Notes: generated by a model from the letters alone, not told the origin. Counted from the first letter of the stretch, positions 53,136-62,413 are shown. The stretch is 64,000 nucleotides of DNA from Clostridium_AI sp964409685 (GCA_964409685.1 CAYPEJ010000025.1:1-64000); one strand, 5' to 3'. A program made the numbers and translations.

Positions 53136-53167
53136 GAAGCGTATCACAAATTGTGGTACGCTTTTTT
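53136..53167 (+). terminator. terminator of the LTA-synthase-like gene
   Basis: AGCGTATCACAA pairs with TTGTGGTACGCT with one G-T pair, followed by six T residues. Confidence 0.85.
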
Positions 53168-53314
53168 CATCACCTTTTTGACAAAAATGAAAGTTTTTAT
53201 TCCTGTTCTTTCATTTTTCTTCAACAATTCCACAAATTACCACAATAAAAATGTAGATTTTCGTTGTATTTTCTGCTATTATAGTCATCGACTTACTTAG
53301 GGAGGGACAAAAAA

Positions 53315-54544
53315 ATGAAGAAAATAAAATTGAGTTTTTCAACCAAGATACTTTTATCACTTATACTTGGTGTTTGTGCAGGTTTACTTTTGCAAAACCA
53401 CATTGACATCGCAACAACATATATTCAACCATTTGGAACAATCTTTCTAAATTTATTAAAGATGATTGTCGTACCAGTAGTTCTATTTTCCATTATACAA
53501 GGGATTATTTCACTAAAAGACATTCGTAAAGTTGGTTCTATTGGTTTAAAGACAATTACATTTTACTTAGTAACTACTGTATTTGCTGTTTTCATCGGTA
53601 TCTTATTCGCTAACATCTTATCCGTTGGTGGTGGCTACCAATTAAATACAGATACACTAACAAGTGTAGAAGCTGCTGCCCCAGTATCTTTTATCGATAC
53701 GATTATAAATGCATTTCCATCTAACTGGCTTTCCCCACTTGTAAATGCAAATATGTTACAAGTAATTGCACTTGCTTTATTCTTTGGATTCGGAATCATC
53801 AAAGCTGGCGAAAAAGGAAAACCAGTTGCAGATTTCGTAGAAAGCTTCTCAACCGTTTCTTCTTGCATTATGGAAAGCATTTTAAAACTTTCTCCAATCG
53901 GTGTATTTGCATTAATCACTCCAGTTATTGCACAAAACGGACCAAGCGTTCTATTACCACTAATTAAATTAATTGGTGTTGTATACCTTGCTTGTATTGT
54001 TCATATGCTTATTATTTACTCTTCTTGCGTACGCGCAATCGGTGGTATTGGGCCAGTAGACTTTTTCAAAGGTATGATGCCTGCAATCCTATTTGCATTT
54101 TCAAGTGCAAGTTCTATCGGTACACTTCCTTTAAATATGGAATGTACTGAAAAATTAGGTGCAAAGAAAGATGTAGCAAGTTTTGTATTACCTCTAGGTG
54201 CAACCATCAACATGGACGGAACATGTATCTACCAAGGTGTTTGCGCAATCTTTATCGCACAAATCTTTGGGATTGATTTGAGTATTGCTGACCAGCTTAT
54301 GATTGTAGTAACTTCTACATTAGCTTCTATCGGTACTGCTGGGGTTCCTGGCGCTGGTGTTATCATGCTTACAATGGTACTTCAAAGTGTTGGTCTTCCA
54401 CTAGAAGGTATCGCACTTATCACAGGTGTAGATAGAATCTTAGATATGGCTCGTACAACTGTAAACATCACAGGTGATGCTGCTTGTACACTATGCATCA
54501 GCAGATTAGAAGAATTAAAAGAAGCAAAAGCCCAAAGAGCTTAA
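53315..54544 (+). CDS. dicarboxylate/amino acid:cation symporter (SLC1/DAACS family)
   Basis: A 409-residue transporter with eight membrane helices and two re-entrant loops. Family blocks are LLKMIVVPVVLFSIIQGI, the serine-rich loop FSSASSIGTLPLNM, the substrate-site NMDGTCIYQG, and the last loop with SIGTAGVPGAGVIML and TGVDRILDMARTTVNITGD. It couples uptake of glutamate, aspartate, serine or C4-dicarboxylates to Na+ or H+. The substrate cannot be settled from the motifs. GGGAGGG precedes the ATG, and a bidirectional terminator follows. Confidence 0.93.
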   Translation: MKKIKLSFSTKILLSLILGVCAGLLLQNHIDIATTYIQPFGTIFLNLLKMIVVPVVLFSIIQGIISLKDIRKVGSIGLKTITFYLVTTVFAVFIGILFANILSVGGGYQLNTDTLTSVEAAAPVSFIDTIINAFPSNWLSPLVNANMLQVIALALFFGFGIIKAGEKGKPVADFVESFSTVSSCIMESILKLSPIGVFALITPVIAQNGPSVLLPLIKLIGVVYLACIVHMLIIYSSCVRAIGGIGPVDFFKGMMPAILFAFSSASSIGTLPLNMECTEKLGAKKDVASFVLPLGATINMDGTCIYQGVCAIFIAQIFGIDLSIADQLMIVVTSTLASIGTAGVPGAGVIMLTMVLQSVGLPLEGIALITGVDRILDMARTTVNITGDAACTLCISRLEELKEAKAQRA

Positions 54545-54612
54545 TCACTCTTTACTTCATAAAAAATAGACACATTAATATTCATAACACATTTTTTACT
54601 CATAAATAAACA

Positions 54613-54650
54613 ACAAAAAGGATGCGTATTTTCACGACGCATCCTTTTTC
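54613..54650. terminator. bidirectional terminator between symporter and znu genes
   Basis: AAAAAGGATGCG (54615-54626) pairs with 54638-54649, with A/T runs on both sides. Confidence 0.85.
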
Positions 54651-54657
54651 TATACTA

Positions 54658-55491
54658 CTATTGCGTTTTCTTTATCCGAACCTTTAAAAATTGTATTAAA
54701 GAAAACAATACATACATAACTAAATCCACAACCACTACACTTGCTCCTGCTGGAGTTGAATATACATAAGAACAAAACATTCCTACACAGAAACCAACCA
54801 CAGCAAGAACTCCCGAGCAAATCACGACACCTAAAAAACTCTTTATGACTTTCATAGAAGTTAGCGCTGGAAAAATGATTAAACTAGATATCAACATCGC
54901 TCCCATCATTCGCATTCCCAACACAATCGTAATTGCTGTCAAAATCGCAATCACCGTATTGTAAAAGGAAACCTTAACCCCTGTTGCCTTTGCAAAACTC
55001 TCATCAAAAGTCACTGCAAATATCTTGTGATAGCAAAACACAAACATCGTCAATACTACTACAGATAATATAATACTTAATTTCACATCTTCTTTTGACA
55101 TGGCGAGGATACTACCAAACATATAACCACATACATCCGTGTTCATTCCAGTAGTCAAAGCCGTTACCAACACCCCAATTGCAAGCGCCGAAGTGGATAA
55201 AACGGCTATGGCCGAATCATTTCGAATCTTACCATTTTCCGCTATACGAAGCAAAAAGAATGCTGCTACCACAACAACTGGTATAGAAAACGGAAGTGGT
55301 GCAAGCCCACACGCCATAGCGATGGACAACGCCCCATAGGACACATGAGATAATCCATCTCCAATCATAGAAAATCGTTTCAATACAAGACTTACCCCTA
55401 ACAATGCCGAACAAAGTGAAACAATTATTCCAACCGAAAACGCTCTCACCATAAAGGAAAAGGAGAACATTTCTTGAATCACACTTAACAT
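54658..55491 (-). CDS. znuB: zinc/manganese ABC transporter permease (ZnuB-like)
   Basis: A 277-residue membrane permease of the ABC-3 family with about eight helices. Blocks include GLSHVSYGALSIAMA after the second helix, ISSLIIFPALTSMKV, and the end with the STPAGASVVVVDLVMYVLF stretch. It overlaps the ATPase gene by 7 nt and belongs with the zinc-binding lipoprotein upstream. Zinc is inferred from the His/Glu-rich loop of the binding protein; manganese is less likely. Confidence 0.92.
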   Translation of the reverse strand: MLSVIQEMFSFSFMVRAFSVGIIVSLCSALLGVSLVLKRFSMIGDGLSHVSYGALSIAMACGLAPLPFSIPVVVVAAFFLLRIAENGKIRNDSAIAVLSTSALAIGVLVTALTTGMNTDVCGYMFGSILAMSKEDVKLSIILSVVVLTMFVFCYHKIFAVTFDESFAKATGVKVSFYNTVIAILTAITIVLGMRMMGAMLISSLIIFPALTSMKVIKSFLGVVICSGVLAVVGFCVGMFCSYVYSTPAGASVVVVDLVMYVLFSLIQFLKVRIKKTQ

Positions 55492-56204
55492 ATGCCCTCA
55501 CCTCCTACAAATTGATTGCCAAATGTAGAAGTTTTATAAGCTTCCATTGTTCCATAAAAATATTGTTTATCATGGAAATGCAAAATTTTATTTCCCTCTG
55601 AAATTGCATTTTGAATATCATGTGTCACCATCAAGATACTCATTCCTTCTTGATTTAGTTGTTTTAAAGTCATATAAAGTTCTTGTGCTGCAACTGGATC
55701 TAACCCTGTCACAGGCTCATCTAGGACAAGCAACTTACTTGCCGCACACAACGCCCTTGCAAGTAATACTCTCTGCTGCTGCCCACCTGATAACTCACCA
55801 TAGCATCTACCCTTCAAGTCTAGAATGGACATCTTTTTCATATTTTCCAACGCTTGCTGCTTTTCGCTCCTTCGATAAAATGGTCTTCTTCTACACTGAC
55901 TTAAAAATCCAGACATCACCACTTCATACACCGTTGCTGGAAATTCTCTTTGTGCCTGTGTCTGCTGCGGAAGATATCCAATACAACCATTTTTTAAAGA
56001 CTCCTCCGTCCACACAGTTCCCGATACTGGTTTTGTTAGTCCCAGTATCGTTTTCATCAATGTACTTTTTCCACATCCATTTTCACCTACGACACAAATA
56101 TAATCTCCTTCGTAAATATTTAAATCTAGATGTTCTATCACCGATGTTCGCTCATACCCTAGCGACACATCCTTGCATTCTAATAAAAGCTTTTTACTCG
56201 CCAT
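55485..56204 (-). CDS. znuC: zinc ABC transporter ATP-binding protein (ZnuC-like)
   Basis: A 239-residue ABC ATPase. Walker A is VGENGCGKSTLMKTI, the signature is LSGGQQQRVLLARAL, Walker B is LLVLDEPVTGLDP, and the H-loop is ILMVTHD. The Q-loop sits in GYLPQQTQ. It is placed between znuA (24 nt) and znuB (7-nt overlap), giving a standard A-C-B order in one transcript. Confidence 0.94.
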   Translation of the reverse strand: MASKKLLLECKDVSLGYERTSVIEHLDLNIYEGDYICVVGENGCGKSTLMKTILGLTKPVSGTVWTEESLKNGCIGYLPQQTQAQREFPATVYEVVMSGFLSQCRRRPFYRRSEKQQALENMKKMSILDLKGRCYGELSGGQQQRVLLARALCAASKLLVLDEPVTGLDPVAAQELYMTLKQLNQEGMSILMVTHDIQNAISEGNKILHFHDKQYFYGTMEAYKTSTFGNQFVGGEGIC

Positions 56205-56228
56205 ACCATTTCCTCTTAATCTGTCATT

Positions 56229-57356
56229 TTAGTTTATGCCTTGCTTTAGCGCTTCTACATTTTGTTCCATCAATTCTAAATATGTGATACCAGAATCAAA
56301 TTGTTCCTGTGTCACATTATGACAACTGTTGAATTGTAACTTTTTCGCACCTGTAGATTCGCATATTGTCTCTGCAACTTTACCATTGCTTAATTCTAAA
56401 TGATAAACAACTGGTATCTTATCTTCTTTTACTTTGTTAATTAAAAAAGCAATTGTTTCCGCGCTAGGTTCTGTCTCTGTACTACAACCACTGAAGGCTG
56501 CGCTGTAATCCAATCCATACTCTTCTACAAAATAACGTAAAGGGAATTTATCTCCAAATACTAAAGTCTTACAGGTTGCGTTATTTACCACATCTTCAAA
56601 TGATTGGTCTAATTCTTGCAATTTTTCTTGAAAAGCTTCTGCATTGCTTGTGTAGATAGATTTATGTTCTACATCACAGTTTGCGATTACTTCTGATAAT
56701 TTTGCAACTAATTTTTCTGCATTTACTGGTGAAGTCCAGATATGCTCGTCATATTCTACTTCTTCGTGTTCATGTTCCTCATGTTCGTGCTCTTCACTCT
56801 CAACATGCTCCGAATCCTCATGTTCTTCGGTACCTTCGTCACTATACTCCTCTTCTTCATGTTCTTCACCCTCTGCGTGTTCATGTTCATGGCCTGCTTC
56901 CATTCCTTCTACAAGTTCCTCTTCGAATAATACAACAAAGTCCATCATACGAACACGGATTTGTTCGTCATTTTCAACACTTTCTAAAACCTGTTCTACC
57001 CAACTTTCCATCTCTCCACCATTGTAAACGAAAATATCTGCATTCTGAATGGTAATCATATCTGCTGGTGTTGGTTCAAAGGAATGTGTATCCTTTCCTG
57101 TAGGAACAAGCATGGTAACGTCTACAAGTTCTCCTGCAATCTGACGCACAAAATCGTAATAGGGGAATATGGTAGTTACAATCTTTAGTTTTCCATCCGC
57201 AGGTTCTGTTGTATCTGCTTGGTTACTGGAATCAGTAACAGTACCTGCATCTGTATCTACATTCGTATTTCCATTATTCCCATTATTAATTTGGCAACCT
57301 GTCACTCCAAATGCAAAAACTGTAATCATTAAAATTGTTGCAATCAAACGTTTCAT
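56229..57356 (-). CDS. znuA: zinc-binding lipoprotein of the ABC transporter (ZnuA-like)
   Basis: A 375-residue solute-binding protein of the cluster A-I (metal) family. The lipobox FGVTGC at residues 16-21 gives a lipid-anchored Cys21. The first metal His is in DTHSFEPTP, and later His residues in DEHIWTSP and YHLELSNG complete the site. Between about residues 155 and 205 lies an exceptional His/Glu-rich loop with many HE/EH pairs, typical of zinc (not manganese) binding proteins and thought to catch or sense zinc. AAGGAGG precedes the ATG. The first of three znu genes, preceded by a small Cys/His membrane protein. Confidence 0.93.
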   Translation of the reverse strand: MKRLIATILMITVFAFGVTGCQINNGNNGNTNVDTDAGTVTDSSNQADTTEPADGKLKIVTTIFPYYDFVRQIAGELVDVTMLVPTGKDTHSFEPTPADMITIQNADIFVYNGGEMESWVEQVLESVENDEQIRVRMMDFVVLFEEELVEGMEAGHEHEHAEGEEHEEEEYSDEGTEEHEDSEHVESEEHEHEEHEHEEVEYDEHIWTSPVNAEKLVAKLSEVIANCDVEHKSIYTSNAEAFQEKLQELDQSFEDVVNNATCKTLVFGDKFPLRYFVEEYGLDYSAAFSGCSTETEPSAETIAFLINKVKEDKIPVVYHLELSNGKVAETICESTGAKKLQFNSCHNVTQEQFDSGITYLELMEQNVEALKQGIN

Positions 57357-57430
57357 TATTTAATTTTCCTCCTTAAAAATCAAATCTTTCTGCCTCAATA
57401 TTCATACATATCAAGCAAAGCATTCCATCT

Positions 57431-57721
57431 TCAAGGATTCAGCCGCACCTTCAAACGAACTAGTGTTGACTTTACCATATCTAGTGCACCTGTGTAAATC
57501 ACACCTACAAATGTCACACAGAGCAAAATAAATGTTACCTCTAAAATACAACTACCAACTAATTCGTTCATAAATGTTGATGCTTCATGAAGTATCACAC
57601 AGATTGGACAGTGATGTTCTGAACAATTATGTACGATATTCTCTGCTGTATAAGTAGAAAAACATATGCTTTCTATTAGTAATAGAAGCACTAACAAAAG
57701 CATTCCAAACTTCTTGCTCAT
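57431..57721 (-). CDS. small Cys/His membrane protein upstream of znuA
   Basis: A 96-residue protein with two membrane helices (about 5-22 and 58-80). Between them is an outside loop with NCSEHHCPICVILHEAS, holding three Cys and three His, a possible zinc site or disulfide-bearing loop. The ATG at 57721 has AGGAGGG upstream; starts one to three codons earlier are less likely. It is 74 nt ahead of znuA in the same direction and probably in the same transcript. Short proteins with this CPxC loop occur near metal uptake genes in Clostridia, as far as I recall; function is unknown. Confidence 0.7.
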   Translation of the reverse strand: MSKKFGMLLLVLLLLIESICFSTYTAENIVHNCSEHHCPICVILHEASTFMNELVGSCILEVTFILLCVTFVGVIYTGALDMVKSTLVRLKVRLNP

Positions 57722-57813
57722 CACATTCACCCTCCTTACTGCTTCTCTTTCACTATTTCATTTACCTTTATTTTTTCCAATACTTTCATTTTGAAACATT
57801 ATTTTTCTATTGA

Positions 57814-57842
57814 AGTTTAATCTTCCATATTCTGTTTGTCAA
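57814..57842 (-). promoter_or_regulatory. promoter of the znu unit
   Basis: Perfect TTGACA, 17 nt, TAAACT (weak -10) on the minus strand, about 95 nt before the small protein gene. Confidence 0.45.
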
Positions 57843-57871
57843 GTAATGACCTAGATTTTCTCTCTATAACA

Positions 57872-57895
57872 ATAATTATTTAACGATAATTATTT
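57872..57895. promoter_or_regulatory. A/T-rich direct repeat, possible Fur-family operator
   Basis: ATAATTATTT occurs twice, separated by AACG. Each half contains the palindrome ATAATTAT. Position upstream of the zinc-uptake unit fits a Zur/Fur-type site, though the match to the published Bacillus Zur box is only loose. Confidence 0.35.
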
Positions 57896-57938
57896 GGCAA
57901 GTAAAATTTTTTGTTGTTACTAATGTTTTTTACTGTTT

Positions 57939-57970
57939 AAACCGATTATATAGTAGTAGAAATTTTATTT
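57939..57970. other. A/T-rich hairpin upstream of the surface protein gene
   Basis: Around 57955-57980 TAGTAGAAA pairs with TTTCTACTA. It may be a start or stop signal for either divergent unit. Part of the 410-nt stretch that otherwise holds the znu promoter, the A/T direct repeat and the leader RNA. Confidence 0.3.
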
Positions 57971-58011
57971 TTTCTACTATTGCAGTTAAATATTTATACA
58001 CTTAGTAATTA

Positions 58012-58114
58012 CTCGGAATTCGGAGTGGTTATATCCTGCCTAGCAAGAAATGATCTTTGATTTAATAAAACAAGAATCAGAAGACCATATATTTACTAGC
58101 TTAAAGATTCCGAG
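58012..58114 (+). ncRNA. structured leader RNA of the surface protein gene (candidate regulatory element)
   Basis: CTCGGAAT (58012-58019) is perfectly complementary to ATTCCGAG (58107-58114) and would close a 100-nt domain. Inside it, TCTTTGATT (58054-58062) pairs with AATCAGAAGA (58075-58084) except for one bulged G, and TGGT/ACCA may add a helix. The ribosome binding site AAGGAGG follows 18 nt later. It does not match c-di-GMP, SAM, TPP, cobalamin or T-box motifs I know. Confidence 0.45.
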
Positions 58115-58144
58115 AAATTATTTATTTAAAAGGAGGCTTTTATT

Positions 58145-61100
58145 ATGAGTAAGAAACTAAGAAGGGTTCTTGCAACCGTGCTCACACTCTGTCTTGCCCT
58201 ATCCTGCTCAATCAGTCATTTTTCAATTGACATCTTTGGTGCAGAAGTTGAAACAAGCGTTACATGGGTAGAAACACAAACGACAGAGGCAACCTTTAAC
58301 GTAACACAAGCAAATCAAGAAAATTGCGAAAAGTTAGTTAAAATTCAAGGCTCATTTCCAGATAATTCTTATGAGCCAGGGACAAAAAAAATCAAAGTTA
58401 CACTAGCCGAAGGTTTAACTTGGGTTGACAACGGAAGTAAAAGTTCCGTATCGAATTACATATCTAGCATCGAATATGATAATGATGCCACACAACTATC
58501 CGATTCTGGTGTTATGTTATCTAACGGAAGTTACACTTATTGCATCAATGACGATGTTACAGACATCAGCTTCACAATTCTAGTAAAATACGATACTAGA
58601 ACAAACTTAGCTTCCATTACAGATGCTGTAACAGCAACATTTTCTTATGAAACAACTTCTAATGAAATACAATCCAAAAGTGCATCTGCAAATGCAAGTG
58701 CTACCTACGCAAATGACACTTTAACACAAACTGGACTTATTGGACCACAAACTGTATCTCCAGGTACTGTTTCTATCTCAGCAGAAGCAGATAAAAAGTT
58801 TGGTGTATATCGTCCCTATACTACACTATGGAAATCAATCGCCCTTACTGTTACAGTTCCAAGTGATATTTTCTATAAAGAGGACAAACAAAAAGATGCC
58901 AAATGGGAAGTAACAGAAAACTTAAGCGATTCTGGCAACACTTACATATTCACTACTACAAATTATATTGGTACACATCCTTACATAGATCCAATATTTA
59001 TCGTACCTGATACTTACGAAACAGGAGATTCATTTACCGCAACCTATTCCAAAGCAGAGGTAACACTTTATAACAGTGAAAAGAAAACACTTACTACTGC
59101 TTATCCATATGTATTTAACATTAGAACAGGATTAGGAATCGTGTTAAACAATGCTTCTCTCAACGGCCCTATTGGTTCCGATGCCTGTTCCGTAATCAAC
59201 GAAATTGTATGGACACGTCCAGATACCTATAAAGATGCAAATGGCAACACAATAAGCGGTATCTACGATGATGCTGAATGTGTATTAGGTACCTACACAC
59301 TTGGTAACCGATCCGCTTGCGATTTTTATGATAAATCGTTTACCCTTTCTTTCGATTCGGAAAAAATATGCGTTAACGCAGTTCGATTATTTAGCGGAAG
59401 AACAGAAGAACCACTAGATATAAAGGTATCCTACTTTACACCATCTGACCCAGCCGTAAAAACAACTACTATTACACTTCCAGCTGATAATTTCACAGTA
59501 GATAATATAAATGACTACTATGGTTATTATTTCTTCTGGACTGGCAATTATGATGATTTGGGACCTGATGCAACTATCACAAAGATTACATATAACATTG
59601 ATTTATTCCCTGCCAATTCAGAGATTACAAGATATTATTACTACGGAAGCATTAAAGAATACGATGAGTTAGTTGCCGAATCCGCTCGTGCAACACTTGC
59701 TATTACAGATACAGAAGATCCAACATACAATATTACTGCATACAGTTTAAGCCAAGTAGATCCTGAGGCGCATCAAGGTATTATCTCTTACACTCATGCG
59801 AATAATGCAACAAAAACACATGTTGCTGGGGATACACTTCATACAAAAATGAATATATTTGCCAATAGTTATGGTCATTCCTTTACTCCTACACCTGTTT
59901 ACTATCTTCGTGATGAAACTGGTTTAGGAATTAAAAATCTTAAATTATATAATCGTTATGTCAACATGGTTGCTGCTGATTCCATCGTACTTTACGATGC
60001 AAAAAAAGGACTAAATCCTTATGGCATTGAAGTAGTCGAATTAGAACGCGAAGCAGATGGAACTAGAGTTTATAAAATTGATACCACAAATGTAGCCACT
60101 TCTTCTAATCCATACGCTGCTGCTGTTGGTCTTTACGATAGTAAATACGCCAACGTATTCCGTACTATGCAGATGGTAATCGAATATGATGTAATATCAA
60201 CAAAAGCATATTTTGATAATGATACATTACATTCCTACAGCCAAAAATTATTCCTTGAAGATCCAGGTAATGCATTTACAGGATTTACAAACTTTGATAA
60301 TAAATCATACTACATTGGCGATCCTTATGATGTAGACAAAGATGGTTCTACTACTGACAATAACTTCGTCGCATTACGTGATGTTGGTACTACATTCTGT
60401 ATTACAAATGAATATGGTATTCAAATCAAAACAGCTATTGCTCAAACTTCTGACAATGCGGAGTACATAAATGTCGAAGATGAAAGTGATACAATTGATA
60501 TCAAAGACAATAGCGTAACTTTAAAAACTTCTGTTATCAATACATCCTATTGTGATATTAATAAATTAGCCGTATATATTCCAATTCCAAAGGCTGGAGA
60601 AAATTGGGGTAAATATGTAGCAGAAGATGACGTATTAGATGTATCTGCCTATTTAGCAAAAGAAGTTACAAATCCTAATCCAAATTACTTTACAATATCT
60701 TATGGTAAGATTACATTACCTGAAGATACTACAGTAATCAACTCAACTTTAGAAGCATACACAGATTGGAGTACTTATAGTGCTAGTGAGGCAAAAGATT
60801 ATAACTGTATTTGTATTTCCACAAAAGCAGATACACCTCTTCCTTGCAATATTACAAACTCTGAAACAAAAGAACTCTATATTTCTGATAATACATACAA
60901 TTTCTATACTACTTTTGAATACGAAGGACAAAATAGTTTAGGTAAAAATTATTCCATTTGGCGCCCATTCTGCATGAATCAATATGTTGGTGAGTCTGAG
61001 ATGATTACTTTAAAATATTATGGTTCCTACGTCGGAATCAATGCAACTGCTCTGGGTGTTATCTCTGGTTATTTATGGGACGATGAAAATGCAGATGGTA

Positions 61101-62362
61101 TTCAAGATGACAACGAAACAAATACTTCTCATTTAGCAGATTGGACTGTTAAGATTTACGAATCAGCTGAATTTAAAGCATCTCCTACAGAAGCTAACGC
61201 TATTAGCTCCACTACTACCGATAAAGATGGATATTTTGAATTTATTAACCTTGATGGTGCTAAAAAATATACGGTTGTATTAACAAATAAGGCTACGGAT
61301 ACTTATCTATTTACACAGACAGATGATGGGTACACTACTACACAATCTGCTGAAAATGTATATGAAACAGTTTACTTAGACAATATTTCCGCCTCATTAG
61401 ATAACACAACTAGCTCCGTAATATTTGGTATTTCTGTAAATCCTGAAGTTAGTGAAGAACCTGTTGTAAGTGAAGAACCTATCGTAAGCGAAGAACCTAT
61501 CGTAAGTGAAGAACCTATCGTAAGCGAAGAACCTATCGTAAGCGAAGAACCTATCGTAAGTGAAGAACCTATCGTAAGCGAAGAACCTATCGTAAGCGAA
61601 GAACCTATCGTAAGCGAAGAACCTATCGCAAGTGAAGAACCTACTGCAAGTAGTAAGCCACAATGTAATTGTTGTCTAAGACCAATGTACTATCCTGCAT
61701 TTGTATGGATTCCAATTCCAATCTACTACTATCCAAGCAATTGCTGTTGCCCTGTAACTAGTTCTTATCCTCAATGTAGCTGTGCTCCTGTAACTACTAC
61801 TGCTCCTCAATGTAGTTGTTCTCCTGTAACTACTACTGTTCCTCAATGCAGTTGTTCTCCTGCAACTACTACTTGTCCACAATGCGGTGCTACTATAAAT
61901 ACAAATTGCTGCAATCCTTGGTATTTATGGTATTACAATTATTACAACAATTGTAGTTGCAATAAAGAAAATACAGATTCTCAAAATACATGCTGTAGCT
62001 GTAATAGAAATAATTGGATTGCTTATTATCCATACTATCCATACTATCCATATTATCCAACATCATGTAACTGTAACCAAGAATCAACTACTAATAACAC
62101 TTGTGGCTGTTGCCAAGAATCAACTACTAATAGCACTTGTGGCTGTTGCCAAAACGACACCACTAACAGTTCTTGTGCGTGCAAACAAGTGAGTACTACT
62201 AATTCTTGCTGTTGTGGATATCTGAATTACTATGGGGGATTTTATAGCTACTATATGATGCCATATACAATACCATATATGCAAGGATGTTGTAGTTGTA
62301 GTAATAGTAATCAACATTGTAACTGCACTCCTACTCCTACTGCGTCAAGTAGTGCTGTGTAA
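58145..62362 (+). CDS. giant secreted surface protein with SEEP repeats and Cys/Tyr-rich tail
   Basis: A 1405-residue exported protein, with AAGGAGG before the ATG. Residues 1 to about 33 are a signal peptide (basic KKLRR, then a hydrophobic core). Residues 34-970 form a long, Thr/Asn/Asp-rich beta-type region with few cysteines, typical of Gram-positive adhesins. Residues about 971-1100 form an SdrD-B/Cna-B-like domain (GVISGYLWDDENADGIQDD and DKDGYFEFINL). Residues 1103-1168 are 11 copies of a SEEP-x-x hexapeptide. The last 235 residues contain about 39 Cys and 27 Tyr by my count, with repeats of PQCSCSPVTTT and CQESTTNSTCGC and blocks such as YYPYYPYYPYYP. No LPxTG, S-layer or transmembrane anchor is seen. 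I propose a cross-linked or metal-binding surface layer component; the function is unknown. Confidence 0.85.
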   Translation: MSKKLRRVLATVLTLCLALSCSISHFSIDIFGAEVETSVTWVETQTTEATFNVTQANQENCEKLVKIQGSFPDNSYEPGTKKIKVTLAEGLTWVDNGSKSSVSNYISSIEYDNDATQLSDSGVMLSNGSYTYCINDDVTDISFTILVKYDTRTNLASITDAVTATFSYETTSNEIQSKSASANASATYANDTLTQTGLIGPQTVSPGTVSISAEADKKFGVYRPYTTLWKSIALTVTVPSDIFYKEDKQKDAKWEVTENLSDSGNTYIFTTTNYIGTHPYIDPIFIVPDTYETGDSFTATYSKAEVTLYNSEKKTLTTAYPYVFNIRTGLGIVLNNASLNGPIGSDACSVINEIVWTRPDTYKDANGNTISGIYDDAECVLGTYTLGNRSACDFYDKSFTLSFDSEKICVNAVRLFSGRTEEPLDIKVSYFTPSDPAVKTTTITLPADNFTVDNINDYYGYYFFWTGNYDDLGPDATITKITYNIDLFPANSEITRYYYYGSIKEYDELVAESARATLAITDTEDPTYNITAYSLSQVDPEAHQGIISYTHANNATKTHVAGDTLHTKMNIFANSYGHSFTPTPVYYLRDETGLGIKNLKLYNRYVNMVAADSIVLYDAKKGLNPYGIEVVELEREADGTRVYKIDTTNVATSSNPYAAAVGLYDSKYANVFRTMQMVIEYDVISTKAYFDNDTLHSYSQKLFLEDPGNAFTGFTNFDNKSYYIGDPYDVDKDGSTTDNNFVALRDVGTTFCITNEYGIQIKTAIAQTSDNAEYINVEDESDTIDIKDNSVTLKTSVINTSYCDINKLAVYIPIPKAGENWGKYVAEDDVLDVSAYLAKEVTNPNPNYFTISYGKITLPEDTTVINSTLEAYTDWSTYSASEAKDYNCICISTKADTPLPCNITNSETKELYISDNTYNFYTTFEYEGQNSLGKNYSIWRPFCMNQYVGESEMITLKYYGSYVGINATALGVISGYLWDDENADGIQDDNETNTSHLADWTVKIYESAEFKASPTEANAISSTTTDKDGYFEFINLDGAKKYTVVLTNKATDTYLFTQTDDGYTTTQSAENVYETVYLDNISASLDNTTSSVIFGISVNPEVSEEPVVSEEPIVSEEPIVSEEPIVSEEPIVSEEPIVSEEPIVSEEPIVSEEPIVSEEPIASEEPTASSKPQCNCCLRPMYYPAFVWIPIPIYYYPSNCCCPVTSSYPQCSCAPVTTTAPQCSCSPVTTTVPQCSCSPATTTCPQCGATINTNCCNPWYLWYYNYYNNCSCNKENTDSQNTCCSCNRNNWIAYYPYYPYYPYYPTSCNCNQESTTNNTCGCCQESTTNSTCGCCQNDTTNSSCACKQVSTTNSCCCGYLNYYGGFYSYYMMPYTIPYMQGCCSCSNSNQHCNCTPTPTASSSAV
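61451..61648 (+). repeat. 18-nt tandem repeat, 11 units
   Basis: The unit AGCGAAGAACCTATCGTA recurs 11 times without spacers and codes for SEEPIV. Variation is almost all synonymous (AGC/AGT), and the outermost units differ most, which points to recent internal expansion. Confidence 0.95.
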
Positions 62363-62413
62363 AACATAGTTTACTATCGTATAATAGAATTTAATATATA
62401 GCTCTTTTGTTTA

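Noticed and set aside
55547..56287. 246-codon plus-strand open frame
   Set aside because: It lies fully opposite znuC and the end of znuA, has no family features and no ribosome binding site.
58012..58114. Known c-di-GMP-I or c-di-GMP-II riboswitch
   Set aside because: The conserved core sequences of both classes are absent.
61451..61648. Tandem repeat as a CRISPR array
   Set aside because: Units are contiguous 18-mers in a reading frame with no spacers.
61397..61663. Minus-strand frame with repeated FFAYDR units
   Set aside because: It is the mirror of the SEEPIV repeat on the plus strand and has no ribosome binding site.
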